From positions 1-14,682 of the forward strand of contig JACQEL010001011.1 of NCBI GenBank assembly GCA_016200595.1: a DNA stretch of 14,682 nt, given 5' to 3'. The first letter of the stretch is position 1. Each line of letters opens with the position of its first letter. Positions 5,685 to 12,820 of this stretch are shown here, piece after piece. Source of the stretch: Deltaproteobacteria bacterium. Its GTDB lineage: Bacteria > Desulfobacterota > Binatia > Bin18. The notes beneath the pieces are model-generated. The model had not been told where the DNA came from. It did no database searches and was given only the letters and a program-made list of their open reading frames with translations. The translations under genes were made by a program, and so were the position numbers.

Positions 5685-6686
5685 ATGGATGCCTTCATCA
5701 TCAACGAACAATCTCAGCAGATCCATACGCACCGCCGTAAAGATATTATCAAACGGTATCCTGAGGTGAGGTTGTTGTTTGGCTCTTATCCGCTGTCTGC
5801 CTTGCTCATGGTTGGACTTGTTGCTCTGCAATGGGCATTGGCCTGGTTGCTGCACGAGCAGCCGTGGTACGTGATTTTGCTGGTGGCTTATCTGGGTGGC
5901 GCAGTCCTCAACCATGCCTTGTACGTGTTAATTCATGAGGCAACCCATAACCTGATTTTCGACACCCCAGCGTTGAACAAGATTTGTGGCCTCAGCTGTG
6001 ATTTTGCCTTAATTGTGCCCAGTGCGCTGAGTTTTAGAAAATATCATCTTTTACATCACCAACACCTCAATGAAATGGGAATGGACCCAGATGTGGTGAG
6101 TCCCTTTGAAGGCCGGCTGATTGGGCATGGTCCTCTACGTAAGGCGCTGTGGCTCGCGTTGTTGTCGGTCTCGCAAGCCTTGCGGCCACTGAAGGTTCCT
6201 GGCCAAGCATTTATCGACCCGTGGATATTTGGCAATATCGCCGCGCAGATAGGCGTGAATTCCGTGCTCTGGTGGTATGTCGGGTGGGGTGGGCTGGTGT
6301 ATTTATTGCTCTCGACCTTTTTTGCTTTAGGCTTGCACCCGTTAGGCGGCCGCTGGATTCAAGAGCACTATTACGTCATGGGCAAGCCACAAGAGACCTA
6401 TTCGTATTATGGTCCGCTCAATTGGGTAATGTTCAATATGGGATTTCACAATGAGCATCACGACTTTCCCATGGTCGCGTGGAGCCGACTGCCGCAGCTT
6501 TATCGCTTGGCGCCTGAATTCTACCAGCCCTTATTTGCGTACCGGTCATATACATGGCTCCTGCTGAAATTTATTTTTGATGAGAGAATCAGCACCTTTA
6601 GTCGTTGGGTTCGACATGATTCACAGAAACAACCAGCACCCGCGCGCCAAACTCGGAACGCGAGTTACTCAAGCTCATCCGTGTAG
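5685..6686 (+). CDS. Membrane fatty-acid/sphingolipid desaturase, DEGS (delta-4 dihydroceramide desaturase)-like
   Basis: A 333-residue integral membrane di-iron desaturase. The three histidine boxes are complete: HEATH (residues 84-88), HLLHH (121-125) and HNEHH (255-259). Hydrophobic spans lie at about 35-56, 61-83, 152-167 and 180-217, as in the superfamily. Several segments look like animal and fungal dihydroceramide delta-4 desaturases rather than ordinary bacterial acyl desaturases: HRRKDIIKRYPEV near the start, ALGLHPLGGRWIQEHY (214-229), ETYSYYGPLN (237-246), FHNEHHDFP (254-262) and RISTFSRWVRH (301-311). DEGS enzymes place a trans C4-C5 double bond in the sphingoid base of dihydroceramide in a membrane, using electrons from an external donor. 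The substrate here may be a ceramide or another amide-linked lipid. AAGAGAG lies eight bases before the ATG. The last ~20 residues are a Ser-rich extra tail. No sphingolipid synthesis gene is in the window. Confidence 0.88.
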   Translation: MDAFIINEQSQQIHTHRRKDIIKRYPEVRLLFGSYPLSALLMVGLVALQWALAWLLHEQPWYVILLVAYLGGAVLNHALYVLIHEATHNLIFDTPALNKICGLSCDFALIVPSALSFRKYHLLHHQHLNEMGMDPDVVSPFEGRLIGHGPLRKALWLALLSVSQALRPLKVPGQAFIDPWIFGNIAAQIGVNSVLWWYVGWGGLVYLLLSTFFALGLHPLGGRWIQEHYYVMGKPQETYSYYGPLNWVMFNMGFHNEHHDFPMVAWSRLPQLYRLAPEFYQPLFAYRSYTWLLLKFIFDERISTFSRWVRHDSQKQPAPARQTRNASYSSSSV

Positions 6687-6724
6687 ATCGGCTTCTTTTT
6701 CTTTTCTACCGCGCAGGTGCTCTC

Positions 6725-6978
6725 GTGCCCAGGCTCTGCCTGGGCACACCTTTGGTGGCAGGCTCTGCCTGGAGTGATGAAAATTCGCTGAGGCTGAGGA
6801 TGGCAGGAGATCCTATTTTTGTTCCCTGCGCCCAGACCGTTTCTGCGCCGGCACGACTCCCCCCTCGTGCCCGGGCTCTGCCCGGGTACGTCCTGAGTGG
6901 CAGGCTCTGCCTGCCGGCGGCGGCGCGTGCAGCGGCAGAGCCGCCCGATCATTGCGGTCCCAGGCAGAGCCTGGGACC
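6725..6978. repeat. Array of six GC-rich palindromes with TCT/AGA triloops
   Basis: Six hairpins share the core GGC-TCT-GCC or its complement: 6725-6747 (10-bp stem GTGCCCAGGC), 6759-6771, 6867-6889 (GTGCCCGGGC), 6899-6915 (GGCAGGC), 6932-6944 (GCGGC-AGA-GCCGC) and 6956-6978 (GGTCCCAGGC-AGA-GCCTGGGACC). The stem sequences differ, but mutations in one arm are matched in the other, while the triloop stays TCT/AGA. They occupy most of the gap between the desaturase stop and the regulator gene. A REP-type family is the best description; terminator or mRNA-stability roles for the desaturase transcript are possible. Confidence 0.8.
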
Positions 6979-7218
6979 GAGCAGGTCCAGGAACAAAGGC
7001 CGTGCGAGTCGGCACGAGAAAAACTCTCCCCTTATTGCTAATTTTCACCAGCCCAGTAGTAGCCTGGAGGGAGCGGAGCGAAATCCAGGAACTCACCGTG
7101 CTTGCCCTCGGCTTCCGTGTGGCTTCACCCAAACGGCGCTTCTGAAGCTTAGTCACGATTGGACTAGACAAGCAAGAAAAATTTAGTGATGTTTTGGTGA
7201 AAGACTGGACAGCCGGAA
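6979..7218. other. Intergenic stretch upstream of the large regulator, no gene recognised
   Basis: Apart from the hairpin at 7063-7089, no repeat, RNA gene or convincing promoter is seen. Open frames that cross this stretch and the triloop array on either strand are built of repeat sequence and match no family. The AT-richer 7150-7218 segment is the likely place for the promoter of the downstream gene, but no good -35/-10 pair was found. Confidence 0.4.
7063..7089. repeat. REP-like hairpin CCTGGA...TCCAGG
   Basis: CCTGGA (7063-7068) pairs with TCCAGG (7084-7089) around the spacer GGGAGCGGAGCGAAA. It has the familiar layout of CCTGGA/GAGCG-GAGCG/TCCAGG intergenic repeats that occur in many proteobacteria and environmental genomes. 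It is separate in sequence from the triloop palindromes just upstream. Confidence 0.5.
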
Positions 7219-10200
7219 ATGGCAACAGAAACGCTGACTTTCCCGCCGTTTATCCTTGACCCGAGTAATGCGTGCCTGTGGCGCGGACGCAAACACATCC
7301 TGCTGACGCCGAAGGACTTTGCCGTTTTGCACTATTTGGTCACGCACTCTGGGGGACTGGTAACGCAAGCAGAAGTCCTGAAAGGAGTGTGGCCTGATAC
7401 GGTTGTTGATCCGGGGATTTTGAAAGTCCGCCTACGCCGCATTCGCCTGGCTCTCGGTGATAAGGTTGTCAAGCCGCGCTTTATCGAGACTGTGCACGGA
7501 CGAGGGTATCGGTTCATCGCTCCTGTTACTACCGCTCCGTCGGTAGCCAGTGGTCAAGAAGAGAGAGGCCAAACGCAAAAGGCAAAAGGCCAAGAGCAAA
7601 AGGCAAAAATAGCACTCCAGCGCCCGGTCCCGAGCACCCAACGCCCGGTCCCCATCGTGGTGGGCCGCGAGGCGGAGTTAGGGCAACTACACAACTGGTT
7701 AGAGAAGGCCTTACAGGGAGAACGGCAAATCGTCTTCGTGACGGGGGAGCCGGGGATCGGCAAGACGACGGTGGTGGAAGCATTTCTGGCACAAGTCGCC
7801 GCCGCGGGGGGCGCGTGGATCGGGCGAGGGCAAGGCATCGAACAGCATGGGATTGGCGAAGCGTACATGCCGGTGTTGGAGGCACTGGGGCGGCTGTGCC
7901 GAGCGCCTGAAGGCGAACATTTTCGGGCACTGCTCAGCCAGCACGCTCCTACGTGGCTGGCGCAGCTCCCCAGATTGCTCAGTGCGACGGACCTGGAGGC
8001 GCTGCAGCGTCGGGTTCTGGGTGCGACGCGCGAGCGGATGTTACGCGAAATGGCCGAGGCCATCGAGGTGTTCACGGCTGAGCATACCCTGGTCCTGTGG
8101 TTGGAGGACTTGCACTGGATGGATACGTCCACGCTAGCCCTTCTCTCCGTCTTGGCACGCCGACGCGAGCGGGCGCGGCTGCTGGTAATCGGCACCTATC
8201 GGCCAGTGGAGGTGGTTGGGCAGAGACATCCACTTCACAGCTTGACACAAGAGCTGGGTGCGCACGACCAGGCTACCGAGTTAGCGCTGGGATTACTGAG
8301 CGAGGCAAACGTTGCCGCGTATCTCGATGCCCGGTGTCCTGCGAGTGTGCTGCCGACGCGGCTGGCGCGGGTGCTCCATCAACGCACGGGCGGGAATCCG
8401 CTCTTCCTCGTGAGCCTTGTGCACGACTGGGTGAATCGAGAGGTTCTGGTCCATGCGGATGGGTCCTGGACGCTGCAAGGCGACCTGGAAGCACTGACGA
8501 TGGAGGTCCCCGACGGCATTCGACAACTCGTTGCCCGGCAGCGCGAGCGGTTGCTACCCACAGAGCAGCGAGTCCTGGCAGCCGCTAGCATCGCCGGCAG
8601 GGAGTTTTCCGCGGCGGCAGTAGCCGCGGCGTTAGCGACCGACGTGGTCGAGGTAGAAGAGCAGTGTGCAGGATTAGCCGAGCGGCAGCAGTTTCTGCGG
8701 CCGGCGGGCATCACTGAGTGGCCCGATGGCACGCTAGCGGCGCGGCACGGGTTCCTCCATGCGCTGTATCAACAGCTCTGGCATGAGCGGGTAAGTGTAG
8801 GCAGGCAACGGCAGTGGCATCTACGAATTGGCGAGCGCAAGGAGGCCGCCTACGGGAATCGGGCAAACGAGATCGCGGCCGAGCTAGCTGTGCATTTTGA
8901 GCAGGGGCGCGATTATCGTCGCGCGATCCGGTATCTGCAGCAGGCGGGAGAGAATGCCATCCGGCGTTCGGCCAATGCCGAGGCGATCGATCACCTGAGC
9001 AAAGCAGTGGAGCTGCTCACGACGCTCCCCGACACGCCTGAGCGCGCTCAACAAGAACTCGGGCTACAAATCGCCCTGAGTGTGCCGCTGGTCATGAGCA
9101 AAGGGTATACAGCCCCGGCCGTCGAGCGTGCCTGTGCTCGCGCGCGCGACCTGTGCCAACAGATAGGGGAAACTCCGCAGCTCTTCCAGGCCGTCTTTGG
9201 GCTGTTTCGGTTTTACGATGTACGAGGGGAACTCTACACAGCCCGCGAGTTAGGGGAGCAGCTTATACGGCTCGCGCAGCGCGGACACGATCACACCCTC
9301 CTGCTGGTGGCCCATGCGGCGTTGGGGGCAGCCTTATTTCAGATTGGAGATTTGGCCGCTGCCCGAGCCCAGGCGGAGCACGGCCTGGCCCTCTACGATC
9401 CGCAACGGCACGGTTCCCTGATCTTTTCGTATGGAGACGACCTCGGTTTGGTGTGCCGATCCTCTATAGCCTGGATCCTGCAGATGTGTGGCTATCCCGA
9501 CCAGGCTCAGGCAAGAAACCAAGAGGTGCTCGCCCTAGCCAGGGAGCTGTCTTACCCTTTTATTTTGCTCGGGGCTTTCTGGACTGCGGGATTTTTCCAC
9601 CAGTTGCGGCGGGAGGGTCAGAGGGTCCAGGAGATGGCAGAAGCCGCGGTTGTACTCGGGAACGAGCAAGGATTCGTGCCCCATGCCGCGTCTGGGGCGA
9701 TCTTGCGGGGCTGGGCGCTCGCTGAGCAAGGTCAGGGCGAGGAAGGAATTGCCGGGATATGTCAAGGCTTAGAGACCCTGCGGGCCATGGGCGCCCTCCT
9801 CTGGCGGCCATATGCGCTGGGCCTGTTGGCCGAGGCGTATGGGAAAGAGGGACAGGCTGAAGAGGGACTCACCGTGTTGGCTGAAGCGCTGGTGACAGCG
9901 GAGAGAACCGGGCAGCGCTGGCACGAGGCGGAGCTGTATCGACTCAAAGGCGAATTGTCACTGCAGTCAAGGCAAGTCGAAGACCAGTCCAAAACAAGTC
10001 AGGACAAGTCAGAAGCGGAGGCTGAAGCATGTTTCTGGAAGGCTATTGAGATTGCTCGCCGGCAACAGGCGAAGTCGCTGGAACTGCGGGCGGTGATGGG
10101 CTTGAGCCGGCTGTGGCAGCGGCAAGGCAAGAAGGCCGAAGCGCGGCGGATGCTAGCAGAGGTGTACGGCTGGTTCACGGAAGGGTTTGACACAGTGGAC

Positions 10201-10239
10201 TTGCAAGAAGCGAAAGCGTTACTGAAAGAATTGTCTTGA
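7219..10239 (+). CDS. OmpR-type winged-helix / AAA NTPase / TPR transcriptional regulator
   Basis: A 1006-residue cytoplasmic multidomain protein. Residues 5-103 are an OmpR/PhoB-type winged helix (LLTPKDFAVLHYL, VTQAEVLKGVWPD, VRLRRIRLALGD, FIETVHGRGYRFI). A polar linker follows at 104-145. Residues 146-400 are an AAA/STAND-like NTPase: VVGREAELGQL, Walker A GEPGIGKTT (176-184), Walker B LVLWLEDLHW (291-300), GTYRP (325-329) and the TGGNPLFL motif (390-397). From about 560 to the end are helical TPR-like repeats (for example AIRYLQQAGENAIRRSANAEAIDHLSKAVELL). Such proteins resemble MalT/AfsR-type signal-responsive ATPase activators, in which ligand binding and ATP drive assembly on DNA. The linker DNA is made of heptanucleotide repeats (7575-7609 and 7622-7653), and a second low-complexity patch (residues ~922-938, QSKTSQDKSEAEAEA) lies near the C-terminus. 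The ribosome site before ATG 7219 is weak. The target genes are unknown; the convergent M20 gene is not an obvious target. Confidence 0.88.
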   Translation: MATETLTFPPFILDPSNACLWRGRKHILLTPKDFAVLHYLVTHSGGLVTQAEVLKGVWPDTVVDPGILKVRLRRIRLALGDKVVKPRFIETVHGRGYRFIAPVTTAPSVASGQEERGQTQKAKGQEQKAKIALQRPVPSTQRPVPIVVGREAELGQLHNWLEKALQGERQIVFVTGEPGIGKTTVVEAFLAQVAAAGGAWIGRGQGIEQHGIGEAYMPVLEALGRLCRAPEGEHFRALLSQHAPTWLAQLPRLLSATDLEALQRRVLGATRERMLREMAEAIEVFTAEHTLVLWLEDLHWMDTSTLALLSVLARRRERARLLVIGTYRPVEVVGQRHPLHSLTQELGAHDQATELALGLLSEANVAAYLDARCPASVLPTRLARVLHQRTGGNPLFLVSLVHDWVNREVLVHADGSWTLQGDLEALTMEVPDGIRQLVARQRERLLPTEQRVLAAASIAGREFSAAAVAAALATDVVEVEEQCAGLAERQQFLRPAGITEWPDGTLAARHGFLHALYQQLWHERVSVGRQRQWHLRIGERKEAAYGNRANEIAAELAVHFEQGRDYRRAIRYLQQAGENAIRRSANAEAIDHLSKAVELLTTLPDTPERAQQELGLQIALSVPLVMSKGYTAPAVERACARARDLCQQIGETPQLFQAVFGLFRFYDVRGELYTARELGEQLIRLAQRGHDHTLLLVAHAALGAALFQIGDLAAARAQAEHGLALYDPQRHGSLIFSYGDDLGLVCRSSIAWILQMCGYPDQAQARNQEVLALARELSYPFILLGAFWTAGFFHQLRREGQRVQEMAEAAVVLGNEQGFVPHAASGAILRGWALAEQGQGEEGIAGICQGLETLRAMGALLWRPYALGLLAEAYGKEGQAEEGLTVLAEALVTAERTGQRWHEAELYRLKGELSLQSRQVEDQSKTSQDKSEAEAEACFWKAIEIARRQQAKSLELRAVMGLSRLWQRQGKKAEARRMLAEVYGWFTEGFDTVDLQEAKALLKELS
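7575..7653 (+). repeat. Heptanucleotide tandem repeats inside the regulator gene
   Basis: Five consecutive 7-mers read GCAAAAG, GCAAAAG, GCCAAGA, GCAAAAG, GCAAAAA (7575-7609). After 12 other bases, four more read GCCCGGT, CCCGAGC, ACCCAAC, GCCCGGT (7622-7649), followed by CCCC. They encode the linker between the DNA-binding and NTPase domains. A unit of seven is not a multiple of three, so a gain or loss of one unit would shift the frame; only changes of three units keep the protein intact. Confidence 0.7.
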
Positions 10240-10248
10240 GAATTGTGG

Positions 10249-10300
10249 GGGCAGACCCTGTACCTGCCCTTGGCCCGGGGCAACCACAGCAGGTTGCCCC
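10249..10300. terminator. Two adjacent hairpins between convergent genes, possible bidirectional terminator
   Basis: GGGCAG (10249-10254) pairs with CTGCCC (10264-10269), and GGGGCAACC (10277-10285) pairs with GGTTGCCCC (10292-10300) around a six-base loop. They lie 10-61 bases after the regulator stop codon and just past the end of the convergent M20 gene. There is no clear T-run, so intrinsic termination is not certain. The GGGGCAACC/GGTTGCCCC pair resembles a dispersed intergenic repeat family. Confidence 0.5.
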
Positions 10301-10322
10301 TACGAGATCTGTCCTACCTGCA

Positions 10323-11489
10323 TTAGGCACTGCGTGCCAGTAAACGCGCACGCACCGCGGCATCAGTGGCCAGGTCGATCGCCGTCCACGCCATCGCTAT
10401 CGCGCCATCGATCACCGCCTTGTCCGCCGTCTCTGTCACACAATGTGCGGTGAACTCAGGCTGGTGGTTGACTGCTGGCAGCGAGTTAATGCCAATGGCT
10501 GGGTGGATAGAGGGCAAGGCGAGCGAGACATTCCCCATATCGGTTGAACCTGCTGCACGATCGGATGAAGCCGCCGGAGTGCGAGAGACTCGACCTAAGG
10601 CTTCGGCGTTACGGCGGTAAGCGGCGGCAATGTCCGGATCGTGGTGCATCTCCGCGTATGGCTTCTCGCCACCCTGAATTTCTAACTTCGCTCCTGTCGC
10701 CAATGCCCCGGCCTCGAAGCAGCGGCGCACCTTGGCGCGGATCTCATCAAGGTCACCCAAGGTCTTGGCCCGGACCATATACTTGGCGGCGGTATGGGCC
10801 GGGACGATATTCGGCGCGTCCCCACCTTTGGTGATAATGCCGTGGATGCGATCGCTGGAGCGAATGTGCTGCCGCAGCAGTCCAATGGCCGTCTGCGCGA
10901 TAGTCAACGCATCGGCGGCGTTGATACCCAACTCGGGAAACGCCGACGCATGCGCCTCTTTGCCAGTGTAGCGAACCTCAAACATCGAAGCCGCGATGAT
11001 CGGGAACTCGACGACATCGGCAGGAGCGGGATGCACCATCATCGCCGCATGCATACCGGTGAAGGCGCCGCGTTCTAGAAGCAGGATCTTGCCGCCTGCA
11101 TCTCCCACTTCTTCGGCTGGGGTGCCAATGACACTGATCGTTAGTCCGACCTCATCGGCAACTCGCGCGGCGGCGATGGCAGCCCCGACGGCCGAGGCGG
11201 CAATGATGTTGTGTCCGCAAGCATGACCGATACCTGGCAGACAGTCATACTCGGCGCAAATAGCGATATGTAACGGGCCCTTGCCGGCGCGGGCAATAAA
11301 AGCGGTGGGCAAATCACAAATGCCCTTTTCCACTGTGAACCCTGCGTCGGACAGCGTTTCTACCAGCCAGGTCGAGGATTTCTCCTCCTCGAAGCCGAGT
11401 TCCGGATTGGCGTGAATCCGGTGACTCAAGGCAATCATGCTGTCACGAATCGTATCGAACCGTTCCCGGGCTCCAGCTTTGGCGTCCAT
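10323..11489 (-). CDS. M20-family metal-dependent amidohydrolase (PM20D2/AbgB-like)
   Basis: With the start at 11489 the protein has 388 residues. This start is chosen because AAGGAGGGAG lies directly upstream of the ATG and the protein then begins in the usual way (FDTIRDSMIALSHRIHANPELGFEE); the frame remains open to 11576 but without a ribosome site. Metal-site motifs are present: AEYDCLPGIGHACGHN (79-94; Cys91 and His93), TPAEEVGDAGG (123-133; Glu126/Glu127), MMVHPAP (150-156; His153), and GSTDMGNVS with SIHPAIG further on (315-333). YTGKEAHASAFPELGINAADA (174-194) belongs to the dimerisation/lid domain. The motif set fits the subgroup that includes p-aminobenzoyl-glutamate hydrolase AbgB and PM20D2 dipeptidases, which cleave N-acyl amino acid or dipeptide-like amide bonds in the cytoplasm. 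It is transcribed away from the neighbouring LLM gene; a shared substrate is possible but not shown. Confidence 0.87.
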   Translation of the reverse strand: MDAKAGARERFDTIRDSMIALSHRIHANPELGFEEEKSSTWLVETLSDAGFTVEKGICDLPTAFIARAGKGPLHIAICAEYDCLPGIGHACGHNIIAASAVGAAIAAARVADEVGLTISVIGTPAEEVGDAGGKILLLERGAFTGMHAAMMVHPAPADVVEFPIIAASMFEVRYTGKEAHASAFPELGINAADALTIAQTAIGLLRQHIRSSDRIHGIITKGGDAPNIVPAHTAAKYMVRAKTLGDLDEIRAKVRRCFEAGALATGAKLEIQGGEKPYAEMHHDPDIAAAYRRNAEALGRVSRTPAASSDRAAGSTDMGNVSLALPSIHPAIGINSLPAVNHQPEFTAHCVTETADKAVIDGAIAMAWTAIDLATDAAVRARLLARSA

Positions 11490-11671
11490 AACTCCCTCCT
11501 TACAGATAGGCAGAGGCAATTCCTGACTTGCCTCCTCCGCTGCAGCGACGCTACCATGCCTGGAACTGCACATCAATGAAATCTTGGAAATCTTGCCTTT
11601 CGCCGAGGAACAAGGACCTGTGTTGCAGGAAAGCCTGGCTTGTGATTTGAAGGGAAGCGTTCAGCGGTGAG

Positions 11672-11692
11672 CTGACAACTCAACGCTGACTA
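11672..11692. repeat. Heptad repeat in the M20/LLM divergent intergenic region
   Basis: Three 7-mers CTGACAA, CTCAACG, CTGACTA lie just upstream of the LLM gene's ribosome site. Read on the other strand they are TAGTCAG, CGTTGAG, TTGTCAG, which match the style of the GTTGTCA heptads at 13229-13256. Diverged preceding units (about 11658-11671) may belong to the same run. Confidence 0.5.
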
Positions 11693-11715
11693 ATTTCCTG
11701 AATAAGGAGAGACCT

Positions 11716-12699
11716 ATGCAGACACCCGGCATGCTTATTATGAGCAATATGGCTCCAGGGACGCTCGAGCGGCTCGTGACCTATGCACAGATGGCAGAGA
11801 AGCGCGGGTTGCGGAATTTTCTGGTGACCGAGTCCTTGACGGACTCTTTGGCCCTCGCTCAGCATATCGCCAGCAAGACCTCGCGGATTCAGGTCGGGAC
11901 CGGTATTACGAATATCTACCTCCGTCATCCCCTGCTGACAGCCTTGCACGTCATGGCGATCGATCAGATGGCGCCTGGCCGCATGTTATTAGGCTTAGGG
12001 ACAAGCCATGTTCCGACGAACAAAGCGTATGGCATCGTTATGGACAAGCCTTTAACCACGCTGCGTGAATACGTTTCGACCATTGCGGAGGTGTTGCAGG
12101 GCAAATCCGAGACGGTGGCCCAGATGACGGCGGCTCGGGGCCTGAGCGTGCCCAAGGCCGAACGCAAGATTCCCATTTATGTAGCTGGTATCTCGCCCAA
12201 AAGTGTTGTCTTAACCGGAGAACTGGCTGACGGGAGCTTGCCGCTCAACTATGCGCCCCATGGTTTGCAGGAGGTAGTGGACGGGATTGCTCAGGGAGCG
12301 CAAAAGGCTGGCCGCTCTTCCGCTGACGTCACGATCGCTTTAATTATGCACTGTTGCGTGTGTCCTGACCGAGCGGTGGCGTTGCGCTCAGTCAAACGTA
12401 CCCTGGCCTTCTATGGGCGCATGCCCTTCTACAATCGTTTGTTTGCCCGGCAGGGATATCAGCAAGAGGCCGACGAAATCACTGCGGGTTGGGCAAAAGG
12501 GGATGTGAACGTTGCCGCGGCGGCAGTCTCCGATCAGATGGCCGAGCAGGTTGCGGCGATGGGAACAGCCCAGGAATGCCAGAAGAAGGTGGAAGAGTTC
12601 GAAAAAGCGGGCGCGTCCTACGTGATTCTCTATCCGACGGCGATTGATGGCGACTACGATAAGGGCGTCCGCGCGGTGTTGGAAACGTTTGAGGGATAG
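11716..12699 (+). CDS. LLM-class flavin/F420-dependent oxidoreductase
   Basis: A 327-residue luciferase-like TIM-barrel protein. Landmarks are VTYAQMAEKRGLRNFLVTES (residues 21-40), VGTGITNIYLRHP (60-72), APGRMLLGLGTSH (86-98) and KIPIYVAGISPKSVVLTGELADG (151-173), the segments that line the FMN or F420 pocket in this superfamily. The length and the C-terminal CQKKVEEFEKAGASYVILYP stretch are normal for the group. It is not a close copy of the LLM protein at 2873-3766. The ATG is preceded by AAGGAGAGA, a strong ribosome site, and by an intergenic heptad repeat. A cluster of triloop hairpins starts 18 bases after the stop. The substrate is unknown and the choice between FMN and F420 cannot be made from the sequence. 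Confidence 0.85.
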   Translation: MQTPGMLIMSNMAPGTLERLVTYAQMAEKRGLRNFLVTESLTDSLALAQHIASKTSRIQVGTGITNIYLRHPLLTALHVMAIDQMAPGRMLLGLGTSHVPTNKAYGIVMDKPLTTLREYVSTIAEVLQGKSETVAQMTAARGLSVPKAERKIPIYVAGISPKSVVLTGELADGSLPLNYAPHGLQEVVDGIAQGAQKAGRSSADVTIALIMHCCVCPDRAVALRSVKRTLAFYGRMPFYNRLFARQGYQQEADEITAGWAKGDVNVAAAAVSDQMAEQVAAMGTAQECQKKVEEFEKAGASYVILYPTAIDGDYDKGVRAVLETFEG

Positions 12700-12716
12700 C
12701 TAAAGTTGACGACCTC

Positions 12717-12800
12717 GTTCCCAGGCTCTGCCTGGGAACGCCAACCCCAGGTGTGGCAGAGCCACGACCACAGGGCATCCCCAGGCTCCGCCTGGGGATG
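12717..12800. repeat. Three triloop palindromes (GTTCCCAGGC-TCT-GCCTGGGAAC family)
   Basis: The hairpins are 12717-12739 (10-bp stem GTTCCCAGGC, loop TCT), 12753-12765 (GTGGC-AGA-GCCAC) and 12776-12800 (11-bp stem CATCCCCAGGC, loop TCC). They are the same family as the array at 6725-6978. They fill the gap between the LLM gene and the S4-domain gene. The first could end LLM transcription; the last stops 20 bases before the S4 gene's GTG. Confidence 0.8.
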
Positions 12801-12820
12801 AGAAATGAGGGAACCTGGGC

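Noticed and set aside
6725..6978. CRISPR array
   Set aside because: The repeated units are palindromes of variable length and spacing, with differing stem sequences and no regular spacers; no cas gene is present.
6665..7225. 186-codon minus-strand and 153-codon plus-strand frames between the desaturase and the regulator
   Set aside because: Both are built from the palindromic repeat array; the same palindromes give open frames on both strands, and no family is seen.
7554..8195. 213-codon minus-strand frame within the regulator gene
   Set aside because: It is the antisense of the winged-helix/AAA coding region, with Ser/Arg/Cys-rich shadow composition.
11490..11576. N-terminal extension of the M20 protein to the outermost ATG
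   Set aside because: There is no ribosome site there, and an AAGGAGG precedes the internal ATG at 11489, which gives a family-typical N-terminus.
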